A DNA stretch of 62,343 nucleotides from Clostridiales bacterium (GTDB lineage Bacteria > Bacillota > Clostridia > Oscillospirales > Oscillospiraceae), in the NCBI GenBank assembly GCA_012719035.1, contig JAAYBD010000001.1:1-62343 (forward strand), in the 5' to 3' direction. Below, one piece after another: positions 1 through 8,344 of the stretch. Made by a program: the position numbers and the translations under genes. Position 1 is the stretch's first letter; every line of letters starts with the position of its first letter. The notes under the pieces are model-generated. The model worked only from the letters and a program-made list of their open reading frames with translations, was not told where the DNA came from and did not search any database.

Positions 1-128
1 GCCGCTTTACGTGTCTGCATCATAAGAGCTTCAGCGGTTTTGACATCCTTTCCGCGAATGAGGTCACAGACTATTTTGACCTTTCGGGGAGATATGCGGG
101 CAAACTTGTGTTCTGCTCTTGCTTCCAT
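1..128 (-). CDS. rplV: Large ribosomal subunit protein uL22, N-terminal part
   Basis: The first 42 codons, starting MEARAEHKFARISPRKVK, match the N-terminus of ribosomal protein L22, which lines the peptide exit tunnel and binds 23S rRNA. The gene runs off the left edge of the window, so only the start is visible. The start is the ATG at 128, preceded by a GGAGGAG ribosome site. It lies 11 bases after the rpsS stop, as in standard S10 operons. The identification rests on the R-S/P-R-K-V signature and on operon position. Confidence 0.9.
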   Translation of the reverse strand, partial: MEARAEHKFARISPRKVKIVCDLIRGKDVKTAEALMMQTRKA

Positions 129-139
129 TTTTCTCCTCC

Positions 140-412
140 TTATCTTCCGGTCTTAGAGCCGGCATGACCGCGGAAAGTGCGGGTGGGCGCAAATTCGCCC
201 AGCTTGTGCCCTACCATATCCTCTGTGATATATACGGGAACATGGCGGCGTCCATCATGAACGGCAATTGTATGACCAACGAAAGTCGGGAAAATAGTGG
301 AAGCGCGGCTCCAGGTCTTGAGGACCTTTTTCTCGCCGGTTTTATTCATCTCATCGACCCTTTTGATCAGCTCGGGAGCGGCAAAGGGGCCTTTTTTAAT
401 ACTTCTGCTCAT
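140..412 (-). CDS. rpsS: Small ribosomal subunit protein uS19
   Basis: A 90-residue protein of normal length for S19, which sits in the head of the 30S subunit next to S13 and contacts 16S rRNA. It starts [10 protein letters not shown] and carries the family motifs [10 protein letters not shown] and [23 protein letters not shown]. It is the sixth gene of the S10 operon, between rplB (15 bases upstream) and rplV (11 bases downstream). Nothing unusual is seen. Confidence 0.97.
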   Translation of the reverse strand: MSRSIKKGPFAAPELIKRVDEMNKTGEKKVLKTWSRASTIFPTFVGHTIAVHDGRRHVPVYITEDMVGHKLGEFAPTRTFRGHAGSKTGR

Positions 413-427
413 TTATTGATTCCCTCC

Positions 428-1264
428 TTACTTCTCGTTGCGACGCTTGACTATGAACTTATCGCTCTTGTTCTTTGTCTTGCGTGTCTTGTATCCGAGG
501 GCAGGCTTACCCCAAGGAGTAACTGGTCCCGGACGACCGATGGGGCATTTACCTTCACCGCCGCCGTGGGGATGGTCACAGGGGTTCATGACGGAGCCGC
601 GGACAGTCGGACGCCAGCCCATGTGGCGCTTACGTCCTGCCTTACCGATGTGGATGTTTGCGTGGTCGATGTTTCCGACTTGACCAACGGTTGCCATGCA
701 GTTCATACGAATCTTGCGATACTCACCTGAAGGCAGGCGGATCTGAGCAATCCCGTCCTCCTTAGCCATAAGCTGAGCCTCGACACCAGCGCTGCGGACA
801 AGCTGAGCACCCTTTCCGGGATAAAGCTCAATGTTGTGGATAACCGTACCAACGGGGATGTTGGCAAGAGGAAGCGCATTGCCGGGCTTGATATCGGCTT
901 TTGCGGAAGATACAACGGTGTCCCCTGCTTTTAAGCCGACGGGAGCAAGGATGTAACGGCGCTCGCCGTCCTCATACTCTACAAGTGCAATGTGCGCGCT
1001 GCGGTTCGGGTCATATTCAAGGCGAAGAACCTTACCGGGCATGTCAAGCTTATTGCGCTTGAAATCAATAATGCGATACTTTCTCTTATTTCTGCCGCCC
1101 TGATGGCGAACAGTTATGCAGCCGCGGTTATTGCGGCCGGCATTGCCTTTCAAAACCTCTACAAGGGATTTTTCGGGTGATGCGTGCTTGTCGACTCCGT
1201 CGAATCCCGAGACCGTCATGTGTCTTCTGGACGGTGTAGTGGGTTTATAAGTTTTAATGGACAT
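428..1264 (-). CDS. rplB: Large ribosomal subunit protein uL2
   Basis: A 278-residue L2, the highly conserved 23S rRNA-binding protein needed for subunit association and peptidyl-transferase function. It contains [22 protein letters not shown] near residue 45 and the C-terminal [19 protein letters not shown] segment with the catalytic-region histidine near residue 230. Length and both halves are typical. It lies between rplW and rpsS with 15-base gaps and is surely co-transcribed with them. Confidence 0.98.
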   Translation of the reverse strand: MSIKTYKPTTPSRRHMTVSGFDGVDKHASPEKSLVEVLKGNAGRNNRGCITVRHQGGRNKRKYRIIDFKRNKLDMPGKVLRLEYDPNRSAHIALVEYEDGERRYILAPVGLKAGDTVVSSAKADIKPGNALPLANIPVGTVIHNIELYPGKGAQLVRSAGVEAQLMAKEDGIAQIRLPSGEYRKIRMNCMATVGQVGNIDHANIHIGKAGRKRHMGWRPTVRGSVMNPCDHPHGGGEGKCPIGRPGPVTPWGKPALGYKTRKTKNKSDKFIVKRRNEK

Positions 1265-1279
1265 TTCTCATTTCCTCCC

Positions 1280-1579
1280 TTACACCATACCCTCGAAGAT
1301 TTCGATGTTCTTGGAATTTCTGCTGAGCTTGACAACGGCCTTTTTCCAATCGGAAGTATAACCCTTGGGGTTTGCGCCCAAACGCTTTTCCTTGCCGGGA
1401 ACGATAGTAGTCGTAACTCTTATAACCTTAACTCCGAAAATCTCTTCGATAGCTTTTTTGATCTCGATCTTATTGGCGTCCTTCGCTACTTCAAAAACAT
1501 ACTTTTTGATGTCGAGGTCCTCCATGGACTGCTCAGTGATGATGGGACGCTTTATAATGTCGTATGCAGTTCTCATCAT
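1280..1579 (-). CDS. rplW: Large ribosomal subunit protein uL23
   Basis: A 99-residue L23, located at the exit of the ribosomal tunnel, where it docks trigger factor and SRP. Family features are the N-terminal DIIKRPIITEQS and the KIEIKKAIEEIFGVKV segment. The start overlaps the rplD stop (GCATGATGA), giving two adjacent ATG codons at 1579 and 1576. Either could be used, with the AGGAGG site just upstream. The overlap implies translational coupling to rplD. Confidence 0.96.
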   Translation of the reverse strand: MMRTAYDIIKRPIITEQSMEDLDIKKYVFEVAKDANKIEIKKAIEEIFGVKVIRVTTTIVPGKEKRLGANPKGYTSDWKKAVVKLSRNSKNIEIFEGMV

Positions 1580-2199
1580 GCGAACACCTCCTCGATTTTC
1601 TCGAGCGCAGCTTTGTCAACAACAAGCTTTCCCGCATTCAGAATGTCATAAGGAGACAAAATGGTCGCGATTGTCGTAACGACGCCGGGAATGTTTCTTG
1701 CGCTTTTAATAACAGGCTCGTCAACTTCCTTAGTTATCACAAGAGCCTTTCCGTTAACATCAATTTTGTCAAGGAAGCCCTTGAATGCTTTTGTCTTGAT
1801 TTCAGCGACTTTAAGCTCATCAATAACAATGATTTCTCCTTCCGCCGCTTTGGAGGAAAGTGCGCTTTTGAGAGCAAGCCTTTTTACTTTCTTGTTAAGA
1901 GTGTAGCTGTAATCGCGGGGCTTTGGGGCAAACGCGACACCGCCGTGTCTCCAAACGGGAGAACCCGCATGACCGGCACGTGCGCGGCCTGTGCCCTTCT
2001 GACGCCAGGGCTTTTTGTTTGTAACATCGACTTCGCCCTTAGTGAGAGCGCTCTGCGTACCCTGACGGCAATTTGCAAGGTGGTTCTTCACTGCGTCATG
2101 CAAAACCGATTTGTTTGGTTCAATACCGAAGATGGATTCGGAGAGCTCGATCTCACCGACCTTTTCGCCGGCCATATTGTAAATTGGTGCTTTAGGCAT
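1576..2199 (-). CDS. rplD: Large ribosomal subunit protein uL4
   Basis: A 207-residue L4, which binds 23S rRNA and reaches the exit tunnel through a long basic loop. The loop is visible as KKPWRQKGTGRARAGHAGSP near residues 63-82. In some bacteria L4 also represses its own S10 operon through the leader RNA, which makes the long leader at 3497-3897 relevant. It lies between rplC (18 bases) and rplW (overlap). Confidence 0.97.
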   Translation of the reverse strand: MPKAPIYNMAGEKVGEIELSESIFGIEPNKSVLHDAVKNHLANCRQGTQSALTKGEVDVTNKKPWRQKGTGRARAGHAGSPVWRHGGVAFAPKPRDYSYTLNKKVKRLALKSALSSKAAEGEIIVIDELKVAEIKTKAFKGFLDKIDVNGKALVITKEVDEPVIKSARNIPGVVTTIATILSPYDILNAGKLVVDKAALEKIEEVFA

Positions 2200-2217
2200 T
2201 ACATTCTCTCCTTTCCC

Positions 2218-2943
2218 TTATCTGGTTCTTGCGGAGGCCTTCTGCGGGTTTACTCTTGCGGAAGCCTTCTGCGGGTTGCTGCTGATGCCTGCTGCGGTAC
2301 CCTTAGCCCTCATGACCTTGACAGTGTTCTTGAGATACACAATACCGCCCTTAGGTCCGGGGATTGCACCGCGGACAACGATCATGTTAAGTTCGGGGTC
2401 AACCTTGACAACATCAAGGTTTTGAACTGTGACCTGCTCTGCGCCCATGTGTCCTGCACCGATTTTGCCCGGGAAAATTCTGGACGGATCGGTACCTGAG
2501 CCCATGGAACCTGCGTGACGGTGAACGGGACCGCCGCCGTGGCTGGAGGGAGTTCTGTGAGCACCCCAGCGCTTTATAACGCCTGCGTAGCCCTTGCCCT
2601 TGGAGATTCCGGTAACGTCTACCTTGTCTCCCTCGGCAAAAACGCCCGCGCTTATAATATCGCCGACATTCAGCTCAGCGCTGTTTTCAAGGCGAAATTC
2701 TTTGAGATGCTTTTTAAAGGGGACGCCTGCTTTTTCAAGGTGACCCTTTTCAGGCTTTGTAAGCTTGCGCTCCGCCTGATCTTCGAAACCGAGCTGAACA
2801 GAGGCATAGCCTTCTCTATCAGCGCTTTTCTTCTGGACAACGACGCAGGGACCCGCTTCAATGACGGTTACCGGAACGACCTTGCCCGCTTCATCGAAGA
2901 TCTGCGTCATGCCGACCTTTTTGCCGATGATAGCTTTTTTCAT
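2218..2943 (-). CDS. rplC: Large ribosomal subunit protein uL3 with repeat-bearing C-terminal tail
   Basis: L3 is an early 50S assembly protein that nucleates the 3' end of 23S rRNA. The N-terminal [10 protein letters not shown] and the [13 protein letters not shown]...HRHAGSMG loop are clear. At 241 residues it is longer than the usual roughly 205-215. The extra length is a C-terminal tail after [11 protein letters not shown] that contains NPQKASAR twice, encoded by a 27-base tandem duplication. The rest of the protein is normal. It lies downstream of rpsJ after an unusually long 238-base gap, and has an AAGGAGGAAATAAC ribosome site. Confidence 0.97.
   Translation of the reverse strand: MKKAIIGKKVGMTQIFDEAGKVVPVTVIEAGPCVVVQKKSADREGYASVQLGFEDQAERKLTKPEKGHLEKAGVPFKKHLKEFRLENSAELNVGDIISAGVFAEGDKVDVTGISKGKGYAGVIKRWGAHRTPSSHGGGPVHRHAGSMGSGTDPSRIFPGKIGAGHMGAEQVTVQNLDVVKVDPELNMIVVRGAIPGPKGGIVYLKNTVKVMRAKGTAAGISSNPQKASARVNPQKASARTR
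2228..2277 (-). repeat. 27-base tandem duplication in the rplC tail
   Basis: Two copies of a 23-base block (2228-2250 and 2255-2277) differ at one base and are offset by 27 bases, in frame. They encode the duplicated NPQKASAR at the C-terminus of L3. The in-frame offset explains the lengthened protein. Confidence 0.85.
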
Positions 2944-3181
2944 GTTATTTCCTCCTTATAGGTTATTGGTCAGCTCGCTTAGGCAACCGCCAAGAGGCTG
3001 CTGACTTGACCCTGCCCGCTCACGCAAGTCGCGGACAACGGGGTTTTTGTGGGATAGATTTGCCGAAAGGAATCTCGGCGATTACGCAGGATTTTTCATC
3101 AGACCGAAGCCGCAAGAGGCAGCGCCGTATCAGTATACCGCGAGCCGTTAAGGCAAAGACCCGTCAGAAAAATCATGCAAT
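2944..3181 (-). other. Long rpsJ-rplC spacer, possible regulatory or processing RNA
   Basis: This 238-base interval inside the S10 operon has no convincing reading frame, although rpsJ and rplC are usually close together. On the transcribed strand it can form hairpins such as GCCGA...TCGGC. It also holds two similar motifs, GCCTCTTGCGGCTTC and GCCTCTTGGCGGTTG. No promoter or terminator with a T-tract is evident. A second ribosomal-protein leader is an inference only. Confidence 0.5.
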
Positions 3182-3496
3182 TTACAGCTTCATTTCGATT
3201 TCAACACCAGCGGGAAGCTCAAGAGACATAAGAGCCTCAACAGTCTTCTGAGTGGGGTTCATGATATCGATAAGGCGCTTGTGGGTACGGCGTTCAAACT
3301 GCTCGCGGCTGTCTTTATACTTGTGGACAGCGCGGAGAATCGTAACGACCTCTCTCTTTGTGGGAAGGGGAATGGGGCCAGAAACCTTTGCATCCGTACG
3401 CTTTGCGGTTTCTACGATTTTCTCTGCAGCCTTGTCGATGAGCTGATGATCATAAGCCTTGAGTCTGATGCGAATCATTTTTTTGTTAGTTGCCAT
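3182..3496 (-). CDS. rpsJ: Small ribosomal subunit protein uS10
   Basis: A 104-residue S10, a 30S head protein that also pairs with NusB in antitermination. It contains [21 protein letters not shown] at the N-terminus and [35 protein letters not shown] in the middle, both characteristic. It is the first gene of this operon, preceded by an AGGAGG site and by about 400 bases of leader. No rpsG, fusA or tuf lies directly upstream, so transcription starts locally at the promoter at 3904-3932. Confidence 0.97.
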   Translation of the reverse strand: MATNKKMIRIRLKAYDHQLIDKAAEKIVETAKRTDAKVSGPIPLPTKREVVTILRAVHKYKDSREQFERRTHKRLIDIMNPTQKTVEALMSLELPAGVEIEMKL

Positions 3497-3897
3497 AAAT
3501 ATTTCCTCCTGAACGTTTGTTTACCGGCAGCTTGGGCTCCGCCGGTCAAATTTTACGTTCGGCGAGAAGTTTTTCTGTACACTTGGCCGTGCGTATCAGA
3601 CCTTATCCGAAAAACAAACCGGATTTTTTTGATCCGGTTCAAACTCCGTACAAGCGATATACGCGTGTATCAGGAACGTTCTCAACCGCCCGATTATTGC
3701 CGAACCATCTCGGCAACGGACATACTCCACGAAAGTTACCGGCATTTTCCTCCCTAAAATCCAATAATGTCCGCTCATCCTGCCCCTTTTTAGAGGAAAA
3801 ATCGAAAGTAGACATGGTTTCGGTTGGAAATAAGCGCCGCAATCTCCCGCTTCATCGCGTTTTGGCACAATTAGGGCGCAACTTCCCTAATAGGCGC
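3497..3897 (-). promoter_or_regulatory. Candidate S10-operon mRNA leader
   Basis: About 400 bases lie between the rpsJ promoter and its start codon, with no plausible gene. On the transcribed strand there is a perfect 8-bp inverted repeat with an A/T-rich loop (AACCGGAT...ATCCGGTT, 3617-3639) and several other short dyads. A leader this long is typical of autoregulated ribosomal operons. Whether L4 or another protein binds it is inference. Confidence 0.55.
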
Positions 3898-3903
3898 TTC
3901 GTT

Positions 3904-3932
3904 AGAGTATCAGAAATTTCTCCCTATGTCAA
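3904..3932 (-). promoter_or_regulatory. Sigma-A promoter of the S10 operon
   Basis: On the minus strand, TTGACA (3927-3932) and TACTCT (3904-3909) are separated by exactly 17 bases. The -35 box is consensus and the -10 box matches 4 of 6. Transcription would start near 3897 and run through the leader into rpsJ. Confidence 0.8.
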
Positions 3933-4036
3933 TAGATATTTGCATTTTTCTATACACAAAATTGTTTTTACTCGCATTATGGAAAATCGTATCGCGAAAG
4001 CCCATAAAAGGGGCACAAGCTGCCTGAAAATATCAT

Positions 4037-4060
4037 AAGGGAGCGGAAATCCGCTCCCTT
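4037..4060 (-). terminator. Hairpin terminator between the SLH gene and the S10 operon
   Basis: A perfect 11-bp stem (AAGGGAGCGGA / TCCGCTCCCTT) has a 2-base loop and A/T-rich flanks. It lies 25 bases after the SLH-peptidase stop and upstream of the S10 promoter. It would end minus-strand transcription, though the T-tract on that side is interrupted (ATGATATTTT). Confidence 0.7.
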
Positions 4061-4084
4061 TATTATTACCTTAATTATAATGTA

Positions 4085-5352
4085 TCAACCGCCAGACGCA
4101 AGAATCGAGAAATGCATATAATCCGCCGCCGTACTCCAGCCTTGTCCGCCCCAGCCCCAGCCGTATTTGGCAAAGGCTTTGACGACGCTGCTGTTCGGTG
4201 TTATGCAGTACGGACTGCTTCCATTTTTATAGCAGAAGCTTCCGACCGTCGCCCCTGTCTTGTAATTGATATAGTAATTCTCGTTCGGATTAATGTCTAT
4301 AGCGCAGCCCCAGCTGTGGCGAAGTGCGTCTGTATAGCGCGCACCGCCTATCTGCTTTATTGGGAACTTCTCCGGAGAATTGTAAATATCGTTGAATATC
4401 GCCTTAACTTCTTTTTCCACCAGCTTATGTACGGTTATGTAAGCCGTTGAACTGTATTTCTGCCCCGTCGATTCGTTCAGCTTCCAAATTGGAATCGAAA
4501 TATTGACCATATAGCCTTGAGCCTCGGCAGCATTTTTAAAATATGTTTTGTTCGGATTACCGAAAAGCATCTGCCTGCGCTGTGCATCTGTCAAAGTTCT
4601 GTATTGGAGAGCAAAAGACGTAAAGTTTGGCTTCTCCTCTTGCTTTCTTTCTGCCGCCCAGCTCTGTTTCTCTCTTTTGCTTCCGTAGAGCAGACGCAGA
4701 ACAACTGTCGTCGCCTCTGCCCGCGTAAGCTGATTATCCCCTCGGAACGACGTATCTCCGTAACCTACCAGTATCCCCTTGCTGTATACTTGTTCGACGC
4801 TGCCCTGATAGGCGCGGTTCATTGTATTATAGTCCGCAATGTGATTTGCAAAGCTGTCATTTGCATTCGCCAATTCCATTTGGTTCTCATAATACACAAC
4901 ATAGACAAGACGGTTTATCATATATGCCATTTCATAACGGCTGACCGGCTTCTCAAGTTCTTTAGCGTTCAGCGGTATGAGGGGATATGAGATCTGCGCA
5001 TTATTCGAGCCTGTTTCAACAACCTCAAGGACGCCCGCTTCATTGAGCGCATTCCAATAGTTTTCCGCCCAGTGTATACCCTTGACGGAGTTGCGGAATA
5101 CAGATATTCCCCGGCTATCATGAGCATTTTCATAAATTCGCCGCGCTTTATAAGGTCGTCTGGGTGAAAACGCCCGTCCTCCTTGCCGTTGATGATTCCG
5201 AGCTCGGTAAGGCGAATTACGTTTTCGGCAAACCAATCGCCCTGCTTTACATCAGGAAATGAAACGGGAGCTGCCGCTGCGGCAACCGGAAGCTGCAGCA
5301 GGATAAGAAGAGCCAACAATAACAGCACTGTTGTTTTTAATCTGGTTTTCAT
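4085..5352 (-). pseudogene. Secreted SLH-domain M15 D,D-carboxypeptidase-like protein, apparent frameshift
   Basis: Two overlapping frames together encode one protein. The N-terminal frame (5352 down to about 5085) gives a signal peptide (KTTVLLLLALLILLQLPVAAAA) and the first S-layer homology domain (FPDVKQGDWFAENVIRLTELGI). The second frame continues with HWAENYWNALNEAGVLE, two more SLH-like segments (ILVGYGDTSFRGDNQLTRAEA), and a C-terminal M15-type peptidase with HSWGCAIDIN and DYMHF, the expected zinc-ligand motifs. SLH domains bind cell-wall polymers, so the protein would act at the wall on peptidoglycan. Restoring the frame needs one extra base near 5083-5086, where the minus strand reads CCGTCAAGGG. 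No classical slippery heptamer is present, so this is a recent mutation or a sequence error. Start is the ATG at 5352 after AGAGGGG. Confidence 0.75.
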
Positions 5353-5393
5353 ATCCTTACCCCTCTGGTTTTTTTAAGTATAAAATAGTTTCT

Positions 5394-6275
5394 TTATTTT
5401 TCATATTCCGTCAGCAAATCTACAAAAAACGGCAGCGACGGATTTTCATTGTCCTTTCGCCAGAACATGACAATATCAAAGCCGGTGTCAACATCCTCGA
5501 CATCCAAAATGGCACAGTTCGTCCCAAATTCACGAGCCATCGGATACGGCACAAGAGATATCCCGTTTCCGCTTTGGACCTGAAGGAACAGCGATTCCAG
5601 AGTCGGTACGGATAAAACCTCGCTTTTCGGTCTGCCCTTGAGGACCGACTCCTCTATCTTCCTTGTAAACTCACTTCTCTGCTCCCCAACGCCCACATAG
5701 CTTACATCGAGCAAATCACTTGACTTTACAGTCTTTCGCAATGCAATCGGATGATCAGCGGGCGCTATAACGCAGAATCTTTCAGCAGACACTCTTTTCA
5801 TGCCGAAGCCTTCCATGTTGTCCGGCAACACATAAGAAAATGAAACTCCCAAATCCGCGTCACCATGCAGCACCTGACCAACGATTTCAGAAAGCTCACG
5901 ATGATACATCGCAAGGACAACATCGGGATAATGCCTGCAAAATTCTTTGTAAGCTGAAGACAGCACATCGGAATAGAGGTTCACGCTTGCAAGGGTCAGC
6001 TTGCCCGCAAAACCTTTTCCCGTATTTTTAACCGCTTCTTCCAGTTCTTCGGCTTTCTGCAGCAACATTTGCCCCTCAAGAAAAAGCAACTCACCCGCTG
6101 AAGTCGGCCGTACGCTCCTGCTGTCCCGCATTAGAAGCCTGACACCCAGACTTTCCTCCAAAGCCGCAACATTTCTGCTTGTCGTGGAGTGACTTATGTA
6201 CATCGTTTCCGCAGCTTTTGTAAAGCTGCCGTGTTCCACAACAGAAATGAAAATTTTAAGCTGGTCAAAATTCAC
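5394..6275 (-). CDS. LysR-family transcriptional regulator
   Basis: A 293-residue LysR regulator. The N-terminal winged helix-turn-helix is clear (MNFDQLKIFISVVEHGSFTK, then AAETMYISHSTTSRNVAALEESLG), followed by the periplasmic-binding-like effector domain from about residue 90. The start is GTG at 6275, with AAAGGAGG 11 bases upstream. It follows cdd by 45 bases in the same direction and precedes the SLH gene. It is not divergent from a target gene, so its regulon cannot be inferred. Length is standard. Confidence 0.93.
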   Translation of the reverse strand: MNFDQLKIFISVVEHGSFTKAAETMYISHSTTSRNVAALEESLGVRLLMRDSRSVRPTSAGELLFLEGQMLLQKAEELEEAVKNTGKGFAGKLTLASVNLYSDVLSSAYKEFCRHYPDVVLAMYHRELSEIVGQVLHGDADLGVSFSYVLPDNMEGFGMKRVSAERFCVIAPADHPIALRKTVKSSDLLDVSYVGVGEQRSEFTRKIEESVLKGRPKSEVLSVPTLESLFLQVQSGNGISLVPYPMAREFGTNCAILDVEDVDTGFDIVMFWRKDNENPSLPFFVDLLTEYEK

Positions 6276-6320
6276 GGGTTTCCCGGCCTCCTTTATCTTA
6301 TATTTTAATATTCGGGGGAA

Positions 6321-6710
6321 TCAGAAATCCCCTAATTTGAATGTGTGAGGAAGAAGCTGATTAAGACGGTAGCTGACATAACCGCCTGTTGCTCTTGCGC
6401 AGAGCACTTCCATATCTTCCGAAAACTCGCTCATTACCTGACGGCAGGCGCCGCAGGGCATACAATAGTCCTTGCTCTCCCCATAAATAGCGATACGGTA
6501 GAAATCCTTCTCACCTTCGGCTATAGCTTTGTAAATAGCCACACGCTCAGCGCACATAGTGCTTCCCAGTGCTGCATTTTCAACATTGCAGCCTGTGAAT
6601 ATACGCCCGCTCATACACTCAAGAGCGGCGCCCACCTTAAAGCGCGAATATGGTGCATAGGCCTTTTCAGATGCCTCTTTTGCCAGATTTAGCAGCTCTC
6701 TGTCTGTCAT
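6321..6710 (-). CDS. cdd: Cytidine deaminase
   Basis: A 129-residue cytidine/deoxycytidine deaminase of the small tetrameric type, which hydrolyses cytidine to uridine in pyrimidine salvage. Zinc and catalytic motifs are present: MCAERVAIYKA (Cys and catalytic Glu, about residues 52-55) and MPCGACRQV (two zinc cysteines, about 85-88). The N-terminal KEASEKAYAPYSRFKVGAAL is the standard substrate-binding segment. It starts at ATG 6710 after GGAG. It lies 21 bases after a solute-binding lipoprotein gene and probably shares its transcript. Confidence 0.96.
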   Translation of the reverse strand: MTDRELLNLAKEASEKAYAPYSRFKVGAALECMSGRIFTGCNVENAALGSTMCAERVAIYKAIAEGEKDFYRIAIYGESKDYCMPCGACRQVMSEFSEDMEVLCARATGGYVSYRLNQLLPHTFKLGDF

Positions 6711-6731
6711 AGCAAAAAACTCCTTTTTCTG

Positions 6732-8318
6732 TCAGTCCAAGTTGATTTCCCAGTTCTCGATTCCCCGAAAGATATTATACATCGTCGGCTTCATTCCCGA
6801 AACCACTCCTCTGTGCGTTATTACCTCCTGTTTTTCAAAACAAACTGTAACTATTGGGGCGGTATCCGTTATATATTTGAACATGATATCTGCAGATTTC
6901 TGCCGCTCCTCTTCGCCGCAGAGCATATATTCGTTTATATACTGCTCAAGCAGAGGGTCTGAAAACTTTCCGTAGTTGAGGCTCCCTCCGCTGAAAAGGA
7001 GATTTCTCAGTGAGAAATTTGCCCCCAGTTTTGTCTCGGCATAGTACATATCAAAATTGCCTTTGTTCAATGCTGAAATGTAATCGTCCCACGGAAGTTC
7101 CCTCAACGTCACCGTTATTCCCATATCCTCCAGATTTTCCACGATGCAACGCGCAGACTTGACTTTTATGGGGCTGTCACTGCAAACAATAAAGTCGATA
7201 TTGATATCACAAGGTATCCCCGTAATCATCATTTCCCGCTTGCCGTTGTCATCATAGTCCTGAACCTGCGCCTCATCAAAAGCCATTTCACCTTTTTTTA
7301 CCGAATACGATATTATTTCCGAATATGCGTCGTTATAGTTCGCACAGGCTGGGTTCATAGGAAGCGCCGCCGGAGTAGCCGCTCCCCCCATATAGTCCTT
7401 TACGATACGCTCCCTGTCGACGACATAGGTTATCGCCTTTCGGAACTGGGGATTTGAAAAGAATCGGCTGTTGCTGTTGAATCCGATATATATCATATTT
7501 GTCGTCGGATAGCGCCTGACTTCATTCACCGAGCCGTAGCCGATGTTAGAAAAGCCTGTCGGATTATTTGTCACCAAATCTATCTCAGAGTTTTCAAAGG
7601 CGGTGATTATATCCTCTATTTCCGTATATTCTTTCAGATATATTGTATCGAGAGGAAGTGAAGCGGCATTTTTGTGACCTGTAAAGGCGGTCAGTTTTGT
7701 ATAAGCCTCATCCGGCATATACATACCCGTTCCCATCGGAGCGTAGTCCTCTACTGTCCCGTATTTTATTACGGGTATATTCAGCAAAACAGGAAAGTTC
7801 ATATCTGCATTGTAAAGGTTGATTATAAACAATTCCTCATCCATAGCCTTGACGCCGATCATCGGTTTCAGTCTCTCTGAAAACTGAGAGCTGCGCATGG
7901 CACGCTGAATGGAATACTCAACATCCTGAGCCGTAAGTGTCGACCCGTCCCAGAACTTCACAGTCTTGTCGACATAGAAGTACCAGCACTTGCCATCATC
8001 GCTTTTGTAGCTCTCCAAAAGCTTGGACTCCGGCATAAAATTCTCATCAACATCAAAAACAGTGTCATACATCAATTGAGTGCAAAGGATATTGGAAGAG
8101 TTCGTTGTTGTAAACGGATTAAAGCTGCTCTCCTTATTACAGTTAAGCGAAAAAACATTGTCCGCCTTATAGTAATCCGTCTGAGTATCCCCTTCCTCTG
8201 ATATTTCAGGTATAGGCTCTTCGTCCTCCCCGCCCTCAACTCCGCATCCTGAGAAAATACAGGCGAATAGAGCTATGGCAAGAATGAACGGAATTGTCTT
8301 TTTTATTTTTTTCGCCAT
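6732..8318 (-). CDS. Family 5 (oligopeptide/dipeptide-type) ABC solute-binding lipoprotein, orphan
   Basis: A 528-residue SBP_bac_5 protein. The start chosen is ATG 8318, with AAAGGA upstream and a proper signal (MAKKIKKTIPFILAIALFAC), because the longer frame begins inside pgeF. A lipobox-like FSGC gives the lipidated cysteine, followed by an acidic linker. Family motifs include WYFYVDKTVKFWDGSTLTAQDVEYSIQRA in the N lobe and RKAITYVVDRERIVKDYMGG in the middle. No permease or ATPase gene is adjacent, so it either feeds a transporter encoded elsewhere or has another role. It lies 26 bases after pgeF and 21 bases before cdd. Confidence 0.88.
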   Translation of the reverse strand: MAKKIKKTIPFILAIALFACIFSGCGVEGGEDEEPIPEISEEGDTQTDYYKADNVFSLNCNKESSFNPFTTTNSSNILCTQLMYDTVFDVDENFMPESKLLESYKSDDGKCWYFYVDKTVKFWDGSTLTAQDVEYSIQRAMRSSQFSERLKPMIGVKAMDEELFIINLYNADMNFPVLLNIPVIKYGTVEDYAPMGTGMYMPDEAYTKLTAFTGHKNAASLPLDTIYLKEYTEIEDIITAFENSEIDLVTNNPTGFSNIGYGSVNEVRRYPTTNMIYIGFNSNSRFFSNPQFRKAITYVVDRERIVKDYMGGAATPAALPMNPACANYNDAYSEIISYSVKKGEMAFDEAQVQDYDDNGKREMMITGIPCDINIDFIVCSDSPIKVKSARCIVENLEDMGITVTLRELPWDDYISALNKGNFDMYYAETKLGANFSLRNLLFSGGSLNYGKFSDPLLEQYINEYMLCGEEERQKSADIMFKYITDTAPIVTVCFEKQEVITHRGVVSGMKPTMYNIFRGIENWEINLD

Positions 8319-8344
8319 AAGCGGTGGTCCTTTCGATATGTGGC

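Noticed and set aside
119-730. Long plus-strand frame across rpsS and rplB
   Set aside because: It is the antisense shadow of two certain ribosomal genes, with no protein motif and no ribosome site.
1564-2499. A 311-codon plus-strand frame across rplD and rplC
   Set aside because: It lies antisense to conserved ribosomal genes, and its translation has no family features.
5083-5092. Programmed -1 frameshift in the SLH peptidase gene
   Set aside because: The site lacks an X-XXY-YYZ heptamer or a clear downstream stimulator. A mutation or a sequence error is simpler.
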